From: Inia geoffrensis | Taxonomy: Eukaryota > Chordata > Mammalia > Artiodactyla > Iniidae | Reading direction: 5' to 3' | Assembly (NCBI GenBank): GCA_036417435.1 | Contig: CM070907.1 | Span: forward strand, 59,380,001-59,444,000 | DNA length: 64,000 nucleotides | Shown here: in pieces, positions 11,401 to 22,815 of the stretch | How positions within the stretch are numbered: the first letter of the stretch is position 1 | How the letters are laid out: each line of letters opens with the position of its first letter | Notes under the pieces: model-generated | Databases searched by the model: none | What the model saw: the letters and a program-made list of their open reading frames with translations, nothing else | What the model was told of the DNA's origin: nothing | Translations under genes and position numbers: made by a program

Positions 11401-12260
11401 GTGCATGGTTCAAAAAAGACTCAAGAATTTTAAAATGTTTTAAATCACAATAAAACCACAACTTATCAAAATCATTAGGATACAGCAAAAGCAGTAGTTG
11501 GAGGGAAATTTATAGGATAAAATTCATATATTTAAAAAAGGAATGATCTAAAATCAATACCTGAATCTTTCTTGTTAGAAAACTAAAGAAATAAAGAGCA
11601 ATTTAAGCCTAAAGCAAGCAGAATAAAATGAATAATGAAAATTAGAACAGAAACCAATGACACTGAAGAGAAAAACAGAGAAAGCAATAAAACCAAAAAC
11701 TGGACTTTGAAAAGATCACAGAAATGGATAAACCTCTATGTAGTCTTACTAAGAAAGAAAAAAAGAAGATATACTTTACAAATGACAGAAATGAAAGAGG
11801 AGTCATCAGTACTGACTAAGGTGTATCAAATGTTAATAAATGAATATCACAAACAAGTTTATGCCACACATTTCATAACTTAGATGAAATGGAATGACAC
11901 TTTGAAATACACAAACTACCTAAATTCATGCAAGAAGAAATAGGTCATCATAATTGACCTTTATCTATCATAAAAATTGAACTGATAATGAAAAGACCTT
12001 CTCACAGTGAAAGCACAATCCCAAATGGCAAAACTAGTAAATTCCACCAAAAATGTACAGAATAAATGTACCATGTCTCCACAATCTCTTTCGGAATATG
12101 GAAACAGAAAATATTTCCTAATTCTTTGAGGCAAACATTACCCTAATACCAAAAGCAGATACACATAACCGGAACTGATTTAACAGACTAATATCTCTCA
12201 TGAATAAAAATGAAACAACCAATAAGATATTAGCAAATCAAAACTGACAAAGAATAAAAA
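8470..12260 (+). mobile_element. Ancient L1M (L1ME-like) 5' region, ORF1 and ORF2 remnant
   Basis: A long, badly decayed L1 runs on the plus strand. ORF1-like sequence is recognisable near 9540-9830 (ggaaatttcaaataactattg; cattggcagacttgacacagc). The ORF2 endonuclease start is near 10675-10735 (aatcactttagatgtgaatggc). More ORF2 follows at 10905-10985 (ttctccaagaagatataaca, atatgcacctagcaatag), 11130-11280 (gacatttatagaatttccca) and 11635-11700. All frames are closed. The 5' boundary is a guess. The 3' UTR seems to reappear at 13085. Confidence 0.7.
9018..9050. repeat. (GA)n/(GAAA)n simple repeat
   Basis: A short purine-rich run of gaga followed by gaaa repeats lies within the ancient L1. 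Confidence 0.9.
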
Positions 12261-13084
12261 TATTTCAGTTTCTTTGCTGATTCAAATTGAATAATGAGAC
12301 AAGAATAATATGTATTAGGAGCAATGAGTAACCACGTCTTATTTATAAATATATTGGAGGTGCTTCTATTATTTACTTAATGGTTCTGTTGTATGATTTG
12401 AGATATGTGTTACACGCTCCTATATTCCTGTATACAAACACACATATACATACATACATATAGTCAAGTTGAGAAATGACCCATGTATTCCTATTCTCAT
12501 AAAGGTTTTTATTCAGAAAATAAGTATATTATGGTAGCACATGTAAGGTTGTATGTTTTATAATATTGAATAGTTCTTGATTACCGGACTAAAACCCACT
12601 AATTTTTGCTTTATTTTTCTTTTGACGTAACATTGTATTTATACTTGTTGTAATTTTTAGGATTTTTTCTGGTCACATAAGATCCTTTTCTCAGCTCTTT
12701 TCTGCTCTCTCCATTACATGGTTCACATCTTTTCCTCAATAATATTTATTTATTCCTAGCCACAATCTCGAGAAATGCAGCCACTTCCAGCACGGAACTC
12801 TCTTATCCAGAGCAGCTGTAAGGTGCGGTTTCTCACGTCTTTGACATCAAGTGTGAACTGTAATCCCTTACCTACAGAAGACACATTCCAAGCTCCCCAA
12901 GTGGTACCACTGAGCCCTTCTGCTTAGGCTTGCAGTAAGGGAAAGCTTCTCCATGAGCCTACATACATAGTAATAAGGTAAACTTCATTTACAGATACAT
13001 GTAAATAATTCATATTTACATATAATAGAACAAATAATTTTTAAAAGGCAAGAATCCAGTGGATAACAAATAGAAATATAGAAA
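12261..13084. other. Unassigned sequence
   Basis: No gene is supported. There is a small imperfect acatacatacata run near 12440-12465. The segment 12770-12950 is slightly GC-richer and has no recognised repeat signature. Confidence 0.35.
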
Positions 13085-13950
13085 GCTGAAGGTAAAAAGT
13101 TGTCCATTATTGCATTGTTTATAATAGAGAATAAGTAGTATCTACATGCATCAATCAAATTTGTTTAATGAAATTGTGCCATATATCCATACAGAATCAA
13201 CATTCATTTTGATAAAGCATTTGTTTACAAATGTTTCTTTACATCCTGTTCTTACAGTGATGTGCCTGGGTCACCTGTTTTGCTTTCTCCAATGATCTCT
13301 TTAGAGGCATAAAGCCTCTAAAGGCATATGTGTAGTTAGGCAAACTCTTGCATTCCTGCTGTGCACATTGAGGACATTCTCCAAGGAGTCTTTCTTTCAG
13401 CCTAGGTCACAGAGTAGGACACACAGAAGCTATCTGACCTCAAAATCAGTGGATCTGTAAACTCAAAGATGAGACCTAAGTAACTGAAATTATAAGCCAC
13501 TGAATATATTTGTTGTTGTTCTGTGGCACTATCACATCAGTATTTGTTCTGATTGGTCAGACAGCCATTCTGATTGGACATGTTTGTACTGATTATTAAC
13601 TATTTTTAATAAAAACCCTGCATGTCTACAATAAAATACAACTGAATATCATGGAGGAAGGAGGTTTACATGTACTTAATGAAAATATTCTCAGCATTTA
13701 TTTTTAGGTGATAAAATAAGATATATGTGTATGCCATTATTTATGATGTGAATTCGTATGTACATATATGAGTATGTGTCTTTGCAAAGAAAACTTCTGA
13801 AAATGTACATAAGATAATGCTTACAACTACTTCTTCTGAATTGTTTAACTTGAGTAATTGTTGAAAGAGATGTGTATTGTTTACTCTTTTTTAATACTTT
13901 TCAAAACATTTTAAACTTGTGCATATATTATTTCTTCAATAAAATACGTA
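13085..13950 (+). mobile_element. L1ME-type 3' end split by an unidentified insert
   Basis: Two blocks match the 3' end of L1ME-like elements on the plus strand. The first is 13085-13250 (ttgcattgtttataatagag, then gtgccatatatccatacaga). The second is 13645-13945 (tgataaaataagatatatgtgtatgcc, then 'tttttaatacttttcaaaac' and a short tail). Between them, 13251-13644 has a different character: two gattgg motifs (CCAAT-like, reverse), a 10-bp hairpin at 13299-13323 and an aataaaa block near 13608. It looks like a later insertion, possibly an LTR-type fragment of unknown family. Confidence 0.55.
13299..13323. repeat. Small hairpin (10-bp arms)
   Basis: The arms ctttagaggc (13299-13308) and gcctctaaag (13314-13323) are exact reverse complements around the loop ataaa. 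It lies in the unidentified insert that splits the L1 tail. Confidence 0.8.
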
Positions 13951-14154
13951 ATGTTTTAATGCTAATAATTAAGATGTAAGAAGTAATTATTTGGTCTAGC
14001 TAAGAACATTACAAAGTATGGTATAATTTTAATAAGATGATTAAAAATAATTTGTGACTGTCTTAGCTATATGATCTAAATTTCAATTTATAAAATAATT
14101 TATTCTGAAAGAACTCAGTTGAGATCCTGCCCTGACTTTCCTTCATTATCATGT
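13951..14154. other. Short unassigned AT-rich gap
   Basis: Nothing recognised. Confidence 0.35.
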
Positions 14155-14290
14155 AATCATAGTTGACATTTATTGAGTCATTAACATAAGCCAGGAAATT
14201 TGCAGAGTACTTAACGTGCATTATCTTATTTAATACAATACCTTTTGAAGTAGTTGTATGACTGGTTATGGTTTACAGATGATTTTTAAT
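14155..14290 (+). mobile_element. MIR SINE, plus strand
   Basis: The block tagttgacatttattgagtc (14160), followed by 'cataagccaggaaatttgcag', 'gcattatcttatttaat' and 'gtttacagatga', matches the MIR core in order. Confidence 0.8.
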
Positions 14291-14299
14291 ATCAAAGTA

Positions 14300-14862
14300 T
14301 TTTTTTTCAGAAATGCTCATTAAACTTCAAGGCAACTACTTGCGCTCTGAATCAGAGATACTATGTCTTACCTTAGTGATTATAATAACTGCCATTGTGG
14401 TTTATTTTATTTTGAAACAATTTAAAATACACAGAAAGACACAAAAAACAGAGAAAAGAACACCTGTGTATCATTTGCCCAGCAAATGTTTTGCTCACTT
14501 TCCAAAAAATCCTTTAGAGCAAAAGGATCCAATCATGCATTCCAGCCAGTTGTCATGTAGTTCTGTTTTCCTATGATTAGACAGAGGTCATGCATTTTGG
14601 TCCTGCATATCACAGAAGTGATGCCAAGTTCTTCACTGAATCTTGCTGAATGACACACATGTGGAAATGTCCCATTAATGGTGCTTTCATATTGATGAAA
14701 TTTCATCATGATGATGCCTTCAAGATTCTCCAAGTAAATGTCCATTTTTATCTCATTTGCAATAAATGCGTATTTTGTGGAAGTATGCTTTGAGACTATG
14801 TAAAATCTTATTCCTATTCCACATTCACACACAAGTTTTAGCATCATACCATTGCGTTGTTA
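14300..14862 (-). mobile_element. Old L1 3'-UTR fragment, minus strand
   Basis: The sequence resembles the reverse complement of an old L1 3' UTR: 'cacctgtgtatcatttgccc' (14461), 'ccaatcatgcattccagccagttgtcatg' (14529-14557) and 'ccacagaagtgatgccaagt'-like (14610-14630). A similar antisense fragment recurs at 33780-34590. The open frames here (14313-14576 plus, 14533-14847 minus) are incidental. Confidence 0.6.
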
Positions 14863-14879
14863 CTATGATGATTATCTAA

Positions 14880-15432
14880 TAGGGATTTTTTTAATGAGAG
14901 TGAAATTTACGTAACATAAAAATAATTATTTGAAAGGGAACAATTTAGTGGCATTTAGAACTTTCACAATGTTGTGAAAGCAATACCTCTATCTAGTTCC
15001 AAAATATTTTAATCACCTCAATATCAAAACTCCACACCCATTAAACAGTTACTGTCCATATTCTCCTCCTCCCAGCCCTTGGCAACCACTGGTGTGTTTT
15101 CTGTCTCTGTGGATTTGCCTATTCTGGATATTTCACATAGATAGATTCATACAATATTTAACCTTTTGTGTCTGACTTCTTTCACTTAGTATGTTTTCAA
15201 GGTGTATTGACATTGCAGCATTTACCAGTATTTCATTCATTTTTAATGCTGAATAATATTCCACTACATATATATTCCACATTTTTTAAATCCATTCATC
15301 TATTGATGTACATTTCTGTTTTTTTCCTCCTTTTGGCTATTGAGAATATTCCTGCTATGAGCATTCATGTAAAAATACCTGTTTTAGTCTATCTTCAACT
15401 CTTTGGGTATTATTTTCTCACAGTTTTTGAAG
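14880..15432 (-). mobile_element. Old L1M 3' end, minus strand
   Basis: This matches the antisense 3' end of old L1: 'cttggcaaccactggtgtg' (15079), 'tttgcctattctggatattt' (15114), 'gaataatattccactacata' (15252), 'ccattcatctattgatgtac' (15292) and 'ctatgagcattcatgtaaaa' (15355). It is separate from the fragment at 14300-14862. The 93-codon plus frame at 15168-15449 is antisense L1. Confidence 0.8.
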
Positions 15433-15937
15433 ATAAAGTTGAAGGTTAAGGTGAAATGGAAGGTCCAGATACCAGGAAGAATTAGATGGATGCTGGAAGA
15501 AAGAACAATCTTAAACAAAGAAAGGACAATAAGAGAGCACATGGCACACTCAGGGAACTTTTAACAGTGTGGGATGTTTATGGTGGGATTATTAAAGGGT
15601 ATGTATAGGAGATGGAGGAGAAGTACGTGACCTGGTGGGTACCAGTATTGGAAGACTGTATGACGCACAAAGTAATTTAGGTTTATCTTCAAGGCAGGGA
15701 AGAAACACTGAATAACTTGAAGGAAAAGAGTGAAACCACCCAATTTACATTTAGAAGATTGCTCACAGACAGTGTGGAGGATGAATTAGAGGGCATGAGA
15801 TTAAAGGCAGAAGGTTAATGCAGTTCCACAGATATAATAGACTCAATCACAGTAATATCAGAGTGGCATATTTTTTAACCTTGTACAACATTTTATATAA
15901 ATTCACAGTATGGGAAAATATAAGTTGTGCTTACAGC
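15433..15937 (-). mobile_element. Possible L2-type remnant, minus strand
   Basis: Part of this stretch (15745-15825: ccacccaatttacatttagaag, then 'cagtgtggaggatgaattagaggg') resembles the antisense of ancient L2-associated mammalian repeats, like the segment at 27780-28270. The match is weak and the boundaries are unknown. Confidence 0.35.
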
Positions 15938-16181
15938 AAAAAGTGACATTTTTTTTTTTTTTTTTTTTTTTTTGCAGTATGCGGGCCTCTCACTGTTGTG
16001 GCCTCTCCCGTTGCGGAGCACAGGCTCCGGACGCGCAGGCTCAGCGGCCATGGCTCAAGGGCCCAGCCGCTCCGCGGCATGTGGGATCTTCCCAGACCGG
16101 GGCACGAACCCGTATCCCCTGCATCGGCAGGCGGACTCTCAACCACTGCGCCACCAGGGAAGCCCAAAAAGTGACATTTTT
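15938..16181 (-). mobile_element. CHR-2 SINE, minus strand, perfect 16-bp TSD
   Basis: A full-length CHR-2 SINE lies in reverse orientation: T tract (15954-15973), then the antisense body (cggagcacaggctccggac; ccgcggcatgtgggatcttcc), ending at the tRNA-derived head gccaccagggaagccc (16150-16165). The TSD aaaaagtgacattttt occurs at 15938-15953 and 16166-16181. Several CpGs survive in the body (gacgcgc, gcggcc, tccgcgg), suggesting a young insertion. Confidence 0.96.
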
Positions 16182-17020
16182 AACAAATAAATAATGACTT
16201 ACACATCCAAATAAATAGATCTTTCCATATAGTAATCTATACAAGTATGCACTTATTTTAACACTATGACCACTTAAAAAGTATTTCTATCTCTTCTTTT
16301 AAACTTGCCTTCAAAGGTGGTTTATGTCATACTAAAAATGTTTATTGCTTTATAAATTATTGTCTTAAAGTTGTTACCAGCAGATATTTGAAAAAATACC
16401 ATTGCCTTACCAAATCTGCTATCTTGTTTACAAGTACCCTTGCCTATTCCCTAAGTTGAAGGGAAGCAATTTGGGTGCATTTAGAAGACAAAAGAAAAAT
16501 GTAGGGCTTAAAAAGTCACAATCCATTGTAGGTCCTTTGTAAAAGCTACCTCTTTTATAAAGAACATATATTCTTTCTATGATTCTGCATATTTTTACTA
16601 CTCCCTCCTCCACTCATTCAATTTATTTGCCTGAATTGAAATCTTAAAGTATTTGATTTTCTTAGTAGTGCTACTTACAGAACCTCAGTTTCTCTTCTGG
16701 CAAAAGGATAATTAAATCTATCTTTCAGATTTGCTGTGAGGATTCTTGTGAGATTAAAAACAAGGTATGCAGAGTACTCAGCTTTGTGTCATTTTAAATA
16801 TCATTTTTTAAAAGTAATTATTAACCCAAGTGGGAGAAATGAAAAATTTGATTTGATTACCCAGGTTCCTAGGTGACCCAAGTTGCTAACGTAAAAAAAA
16901 AAAATTGCACAGATGGATATTATAACATTAATACTATACTGGACAGAACTTTATATTTGGATGGTATATTCATAACATAGTTTGGCAGGACCATTAGGTC
17001 TTTATTATGGGCATAATCAT
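16182..17020. other. Unique sequence with a MIR fragment
   Basis: No gene is present. The segment 16675-16795 (aacctcagtttctcttctgg, then 'tgtgaggattcttgtgagatt' and 'gagtactcagctttgtgtc') reads as an antisense MIR core. The rest is unassigned. Confidence 0.5.
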
Positions 17021-17392
17021 TATTTTATTACATTTTACTTATTTGTTTATTTATTTATTTATTTATTTATTTAGGCTGCGTTGGGTCTTCATTGCCGCTC
17101 ACGGGCTTTCTCTAATTGCAGTGAGCGGGGGCTACTGTTTGTTGTGGTGAACGGGCTTCTCACTGCAGTGGCTTCTCTTGTTGCGGATCATGGGCTCTAG
17201 GTGCGTGGGCTTCAGTAGCTGTAGCACGAGAGCTCCAGAGCACAGGCTCAGTAGTCGTGGTGCACGGGCTTAGTTTTTCCACGGCATGTGGCATCTTCCC
17301 AGACCAGGGATTGAACCCATGTCCCCTGCACTGCCATGAGGATTCTTAACCACTGGGCCACCAGGGAAGCCCTATTTTGTTATACTTTACTT
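17021..17392 (-). mobile_element. Long CHR-type SINE, minus strand, diverged 20-bp TSD
   Basis: The long CHR variant (body 17041-17372) is antisense, with a TTTA-repeat tail (17041-17073) instead of pure T. The body contains repeated 'cacgggct' and 'ctcagtag' modules and ends at the SINE head gccaccagggaagccc (17357-17372). The flanks 17021-17040 and 17373-17392 are 20-bp direct repeats with 3 mismatches. That makes it older than the neighbouring CHR-2 copy, whose duplication is perfect. Confidence 0.9.
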
Positions 17393-17471
17393 TTGATGAG
17401 AAATGGAAGTACTAGAATGTGAGACAATGTATCTTTAGTTTGTATGTTTCTACTAAAGAAGAATTCTTTCC

Positions 17472-17710
17472 AAAAACTGTATAAAATAGGGCTTCCCTGG
17501 TGGCCCAGTGGTTGAGCGTCTGCCTGCCGATGCAGGGGACACGGGTTCGTGCCCCAGTCCGGGAAGATCCCACATGCCACGGAGTGGCTAGGCCCGTGAG
17601 CCATGGCCGCTGAGCCTGCGCGTCCGGAGCCTGTGCTCCGCAACGGGAGAAGCCACAACAGTGAGGGCGTACCACAAAAAAAAAAAAAAAAAAAAAAACT
17701 GTATAAAATA
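17472..17710 (+). mobile_element. CHR-2 SINE, plus strand, perfect 17-bp TSD
   Basis: A complete CHR-2 SINE runs 17489-17693. It has the head gggcttccctgg, an A-box-like tggcccagtgg (17501-17511), a B-box-like ggttcgtgccc (17544-17554), the CHR-specific region (gtgagccatggccgctgagc) and a 25-base A tail. The A and B boxes are the internal RNA polymerase III promoter inherited from the tRNA ancestor. TSD aaaaactgtataaaata occurs at 17472-17488 and 17694-17710. ORFs over it are SINE translations. Confidence 0.97.
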
Positions 17711-18239
17711 CAAATTAAAGCAAGTTTTATTATCCCAGCTTGTTTAGGACAAACCTTTTTTTTTAAATTTCACCTTCTACTTGAGAAAAGTCAGATTCAT
17801 CTTCACAGTTTCTGTTAGAATTAACCGGTGAGTTGTGTTGAACAATTGTCTATCCTCATGAACTTCTCTGTTATCCCATGCTTTTATCCTCTCCTTACAA
17901 CTCTGAGTCTACTATTTTTTTCTTAACAGCTGTGGCTTATTCCACAGACATTTACATAATATGACTTTCAGAATGACTTTAACCCAAGAATACTCTTTCC
18001 CCTTCATTGTAGATACTTCATCAACTCACATCAGTATATTCAATTTACATCAATATATTCAATTTGTGAACTAGGGAAACTTCAAATTAGAAGAGGCTTA
18101 CAGAATAGACATGAAATCCACCTGGTAGAAATATCAAGGTATGGAGACTTCTTTAAATGCCCTTTATACTTTTGTATACTTCAACTCTTAGAAATATTAT
18201 TTATACTTAAAATTTTATTCCCTGATTTCCAACTATTAA
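17711..18239. other. Unique sequence with a short tandem duplication
   Basis: No gene is present. A 19-bp unit is duplicated in tandem at 18028-18046 and 18047-18065 (acatcagtatattcaattt and acatcaatatattcaattt), with one mismatch. Confidence 0.5.
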
Positions 18240-19330
18240 TTTATTCAACTAATAATTCATCTCTTAAATCTTACTAGGCTCTGAAGAGACTGAAATAAAT
18301 TAGACAGGTTTATTCCTTATCTTCAAAGATTACACAAACTAGAAGGAAAGAAAATGAGTAAGTTTATAAGGATAGTGGATATCATGAAGGAAATGAAATG
18401 AAGGGTTGTTGGAACATATACAATAATTAACAGATTTAACCTAATCTGAGTTAACAGAAAATATTTACTTAATATTTTGCCTCTTTCATTCATCTAAAGA
18501 TTATTTAAGAAGAGGAACTCTCTTATTCATGACTGCATTTTTGTATCAGGATAACGTCTGACTCAGTTTTATTTTTATGCGTTGTTTCCACTGTTCCATT
18601 TTGTCTTCATCTTTTAACCATTTTTATCAAAAATCTCATTTTGTTTTATATTATCTAGAAATGTATTATCTAGAAATGTATCAGACATTTAAACATAACA
18701 ATGTCATAAAATTCAAACAAAAATAATGAATGGTACCGATTCTACGCAAAAGTCAATTTTAATTCTCGGTGTGAGTCCATTGCTGAGCTAGGCTCTATGG
18801 AAGATTTTTATTATATAATATTAGGCATTCTATGTATGTAATACTATGCTTACTAAAAAAAGGGAATTTGATAGCTTGTGGCCACAGCTGGTAGCAGAAG
18901 TTTTAATATCTTGTTGCTAAAAGATAGTTTCTCATGAGGCACTTACTTATTCTCGGGGGAGGAAATCAATCACTTCAAGTATGATTTCCCTCACCTAGTT
19001 GGAATCTAATTGGGTTTCCAAAATGAGCTAAATTACATGTGAAAATCTGGTAGATAATAGTAAAGAGACTGAACGTTTTACATGTTCTAATCATGAAGAC
19101 AACAACTCTAAACTTGCAGATCCATTTAGTACATATTTGAAGTATATGTTGCATGTGCAGGCACTGTACTCAACCCTGGAAATAGAAACATTAAGAAAGG
19201 ATTCCCATGCTTATATAGTCTTCAAGGGTACACAGAATCACAAGTAAAAAAAGATACTGAAATGAGCTAAGTGCTATAGAAGTAGTCACAAAGTGTAGTG
19301 AAAGCACACAGGTGAGAATTACTGATTTTG
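18240..19330 (-). mobile_element. Two L2-like fragments (minus) around unassigned DNA
   Basis: 18270-18400 (taggctctgaagagactgaa, then 'ttattccttatcttcaaagatt') and 19135-19290 (gcaggcactgtactcaaccc, then 'gtcttcaagggtacacagaatcac') resemble the antisense L2 3' end ('ccaggcactgtgctaggcac ... ccctgccctcaaggagctcacag'). The DNA between them is unassigned, apart from a perfect 15-bp tandem duplication (ttatctagaaatgta) at 18651-18680. Confidence 0.5.
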
Positions 19331-19790
19331 CCTTGACTTATATGAATTATTTTCGACAATGTGGCTCATTTCTTTGATCTAAAATTTTTAAAGCTCTTCA
19401 TTGAGTCATCATACACATAAAAAGTGAAAAAAGTGTAGAGCTTGATGATTTTTGACCAATAGAACACCCTCATGTATTTGTGGTATGTATTTTACAACCT
19501 CTCAATTACTAACCACACCTTCTCCCTAAAGAAAACAGGTAAGCAGAGATTAGTTTTGTATGTTTTTGAACTGTGTGTAAATTGAATCATACACTAATTA
19601 TTTTTTGTTTATTTTTAGCTTCTAACCCACTCAAAGTGGGACTCATCTGCAGTTTCACATGTACTGATGATTTATTTTCTTTACTACTTCCTACTCTTTA
19701 TTTATTCAAACCATTTAATTGTTCATTTTACTCATCAAGGATACATGGATGTTTCTAAATTTGAGGCTATTAAATAATATGCTGTATAAG

Positions 19791-20121
19791 TAAGTTATTG
19801 ACTGAGTGTTTGTATCCTCCAAAATTCATATATTGAAACCCCATCCCCCAAAATAATGATTTTAGGAGGTAGGGCCTTTGGAAGATAATTAGGATTAGCT
19901 GAGGCCATGAGGATGTAGCCCTCATGAATAAAACTAGCGCCCTTGAAAGGGTCATGAAAAAGTTTGCTTCCTCTCTATGCAACCAGGAAGAGTGCCTTTA
20001 TCAGAACCATGTTGGCACCCTGATATCGGACATGCATCTTTCCTAACTACGAGAAATAAATTTGTTTTTTATAAGCCACCTAGTCTATGGTACTTTGTAA
20101 TGGCAACTCGAACTAAGAGCA
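19791..20121 (+). mobile_element. MaLR-type solo LTR (MLT1/MST-like), plus strand
   Basis: Diagnostic blocks appear in order: 'ccaaaattcatatattgaaaccc' region (19820-19842), 'ggaggtagggcctttggaag' (19865), 'catgaggatgtagccctcatg' region (19906-19926), the 'ttggcaccctgatatcggac' block (20010) and a polyadenylation-like 'gagaaataaatttg' (20050), ending near aactaagagca. It inserted into the antisense L1. It has no internal region, so it is a solo LTR of an ancient endogenous retrovirus-like element. Confidence 0.78.
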
Positions 20122-21214
20122 TATGTGCACATTTCAGTTGGACATGTTTCCATAAGAATTATATTTCTGGGTCATGGTATATGCATATATTCAATTGTAA
20201 TAGATGTTATAAAATTATTTTCCAAAGTGGTTGCACCAATTACACTTTCAAAAAGCAATCTGTGAGAATCCCCATGCTCAGCAGCCTTGCAATAAGCATT
20301 TTGAATTTTTGTTTTTCTCTCTTTTTAATAATTTAAATCTTTCTAGAGCTAAAATAATTTTAAATTTAGGAATTCTCAGCCTTAAATAAAAGAAAAAGAA
20401 CATGTGAAATACTGTTGCCATATATTTATTAGCTACTTTGATGTACTAATTTCTAAAATTCCTTTTCAAGTTCTTTGTCCATTTATCTATTATGGTTTTT
20501 TCTCCTCTTCTTATTTATTAAAAGAAATTCTTTGTAGGTTCTCTCCCGTCCTCTGACTTGGATTTTCATCCCCAAGGATGTTTTGTATTTGCAGAAGTTT
20601 TTATGTTTAATTTAATCTAATTTTTCTATCTCTTATGATTGTACTTTTTGTGTCCTAAGAATTTTTTGCCTAATCCTAAAGTCTTGAAGATATTCCCATA
20701 TTTTAAAATTTAAAAGCATTATTATTTCATGTTTCATGTTTACAGCTATAAACTACTAGGAATTGATATATATTACTAGTTTTTGTTATGGATCAAAATT
20801 TTTTTTTCACATGGATAATTTTCTTCCTCTTCAATCTAAAGTCTCACATTTATAATAAGTCAAATGTTCATACACATGAGGTTCTGTATCTACACTGTTT
20901 ATTTTATTGCATAGGTCTATTTGCTCTTTACACCAATAACACACTTTTTTAATTTCTGTACGTATTCTTTAATGTTGTCTTGGCAATAATTGGCCATTTC
21001 CATTTCGATATAAATTTTAAAGTCAGCCTGTAAGTTATCACACAAGAAATCTAGGAGTTTTAATTGGTATTGCATTGGATTTTACAGAAAAAAATGGAAA
21101 ACTGACACTTACCAAAATTAAGTAGCCAATCCAGGAACATGATTTACCTCTTAATTTATTTAGACCCTCTTATTTTCTCTCCAGTTCTTTATGACAAAGA
21201 GTTTAAAATAAAAT

Positions 21215-21318
21215 TATTTTATTCCACAAATTTTTATTTTGAAAAAATTCCAAACTTATATAACAGTTGAAAATTCAGCAAGGAACAGCCATATATCCTT
21301 TACTTCATATATATATAT

Positions 21319-21350
<32 letters not shown>

Positions 21351-21393
21351 ATATATAATATATATATATATATATTATATATATATATATATA

Positions 21394-21435
<42 letters not shown>

Positions 21436-21690
21436 TACATATACCTTTTCTCATATGAAACATCTGAAAGATCGTTCACCTCTTAATATTTAATATTTCG
21501 GCATAGGTCTTCCAAAAGCAGGGGCATTCTCCATCATACCTACTACAATTTATACATTTAAGAAATTTTATACAATTCAATAATGGCATCTAATGTAGGC
21601 ACCCCATATTAAAATTCCTCCTTTTTTCCAAAATTTTGCAAAATTATTTATAAAGTTTCCATTATATATTAAATATCTCCCAGTCCAATT
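21215..21690 (-). mobile_element. Another antisense L1 3'-UTR fragment, split by a microsatellite
   Basis: The segments 21230-21305 (ttgaaaaaattccaaacttatataac region) and 21440-21660 (catctaatgtaggcacccca, then 'tttccaaaattttgcaaaa') resemble the antisense 3' UTR of old L1. They interrupt the larger antisense L1. The TA/CA microsatellite at 21303-21437 lies within it. Confidence 0.45.
21303..21437. repeat. TA microsatellite with TTA breaks, then (CA)n
   Basis: Runs of 10-20 bp of TA are separated by phase-shifting 'ttata' and 'taata' breaks (21307-21395), then acacac repeats (21403-21426). The phase shifts make many overlapping local inverted repeats. The 63-codon plus frame here is a repeat translation. 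Confidence 0.93.
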
Positions 21691-22558
21691 TTTCTTAAAG
21701 ACTTCTTAACAAATGAATGTTGAATTTTATCTGCATCTATTAAAATTAAACTTTTTTCTCCTCTATTAATTGAATAAATAACATCAACTTATTTTTGATA
21801 TTAAACCAAATTTGCATCCTTGAAGAATTAGAGAGAGAAACTGAGAGAACTAGATTTGGTGGTTTGGCAATATTCTCCAATTTGCTATCTATGTTCATGA
21901 GAGAAAAGTCTGTCATTTTTATTTCTCATAATGGTCACATCATGCTTTTATTTCAAGTTTATACTGGCTTTATAAAATGTGTTCTCTCTTTATTCTGAAA
22001 TAATTTGTTTAGTATTAATGTTATTTCTTTATTAAATGTTTGGTAAAATTCACTGATGAAGCAATTTGGGCCTGAATGGTCCACTGTGGGAATATTGAAA
22101 TACAGATTCTATAGCTTTAAAAGATATATAACAAATTATATTTTCCACTTTTTATTTTGGTAAATTGTGATTTTTCTTAAAATTTTATTATTTAGTCTAA
22201 ATTTAAAATGTTAATTTATGATTATTCAAAATGGTATTTTATTATATATTTAATAACTGTAGGATTTGTTGTGATAATCCATTTGTTATTTCAGATATTG
22301 GTAATTTGTGTTTAATCTCTTTTTTACTTGATCATACTTTCCAGGGTATAATCTAATTTACTAATCTTTTCAAACAAACAATTTTGGCTTTGCTGATCAT
22401 CTTACTTTACGTTTATTGTTTTATTCACTTCTGTTCTAACCTTTGTTATTTTATTCCCCTATTTTGCTTCAGTTTGATTTTTTTGTTTGTTTATAATTTG
22501 ATATGAATGCTTAGAAGTTTCTCTGTTCTAATTTGTTAAAGTTATACATTTCTTTTTC

Positions 22559-22815
22559 AACACAGCTATTGACATATATACACTATCGATACTATGTATA
22601 AAATAGATAACTAATGAGAACCTACTGTATAGCAGAGGAAACTCTACTCAGTGCTCTGTGGTGATGTACATGGGAAGGATATCCAAAAAGGAGGGGGTAT
22701 ATGTACACGTATAGCGATTCACTTTGCCGTACAGCAGAAACTAATGCAACATTGTAAAGCAACTATATTCCAATAAAAATTTTAAAAATTAAAAAAGTTT
22801 AAAATAAACACAGCT
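22559..22815 (+). mobile_element. 5'-truncated L1 3' end with 9-bp TSD
   Basis: An L1 3' UTR tail (22568-22806) has the signatures agataactaatgagaacctac, then 'gattcactttgccgtacagc', 'caacattgtaaagcaac' and an A-rich end. The flanks carry aacacagct at 22559-22567 and 22807-22815. It inserted into the older antisense L1. Confidence 0.85.

Noticed and set aside
14313..14576. 87-codon ORF with a hydrophobic segment (ILCLTLVIIITAIVVYFIL)
   Set aside because: It looks like a membrane segment but lies in an antisense L1 3'-UTR-like fragment and starts in AT-rich DNA; hydrophobic codons are expected from T-rich sequence.
17489..17555. Functional tRNA gene
   Set aside because: A- and B-box-like motifs are present, but the segment is the tRNA-derived head of a CHR-2 SINE with an A tail and TSD. 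No cloverleaf of a functional tRNA was seen.
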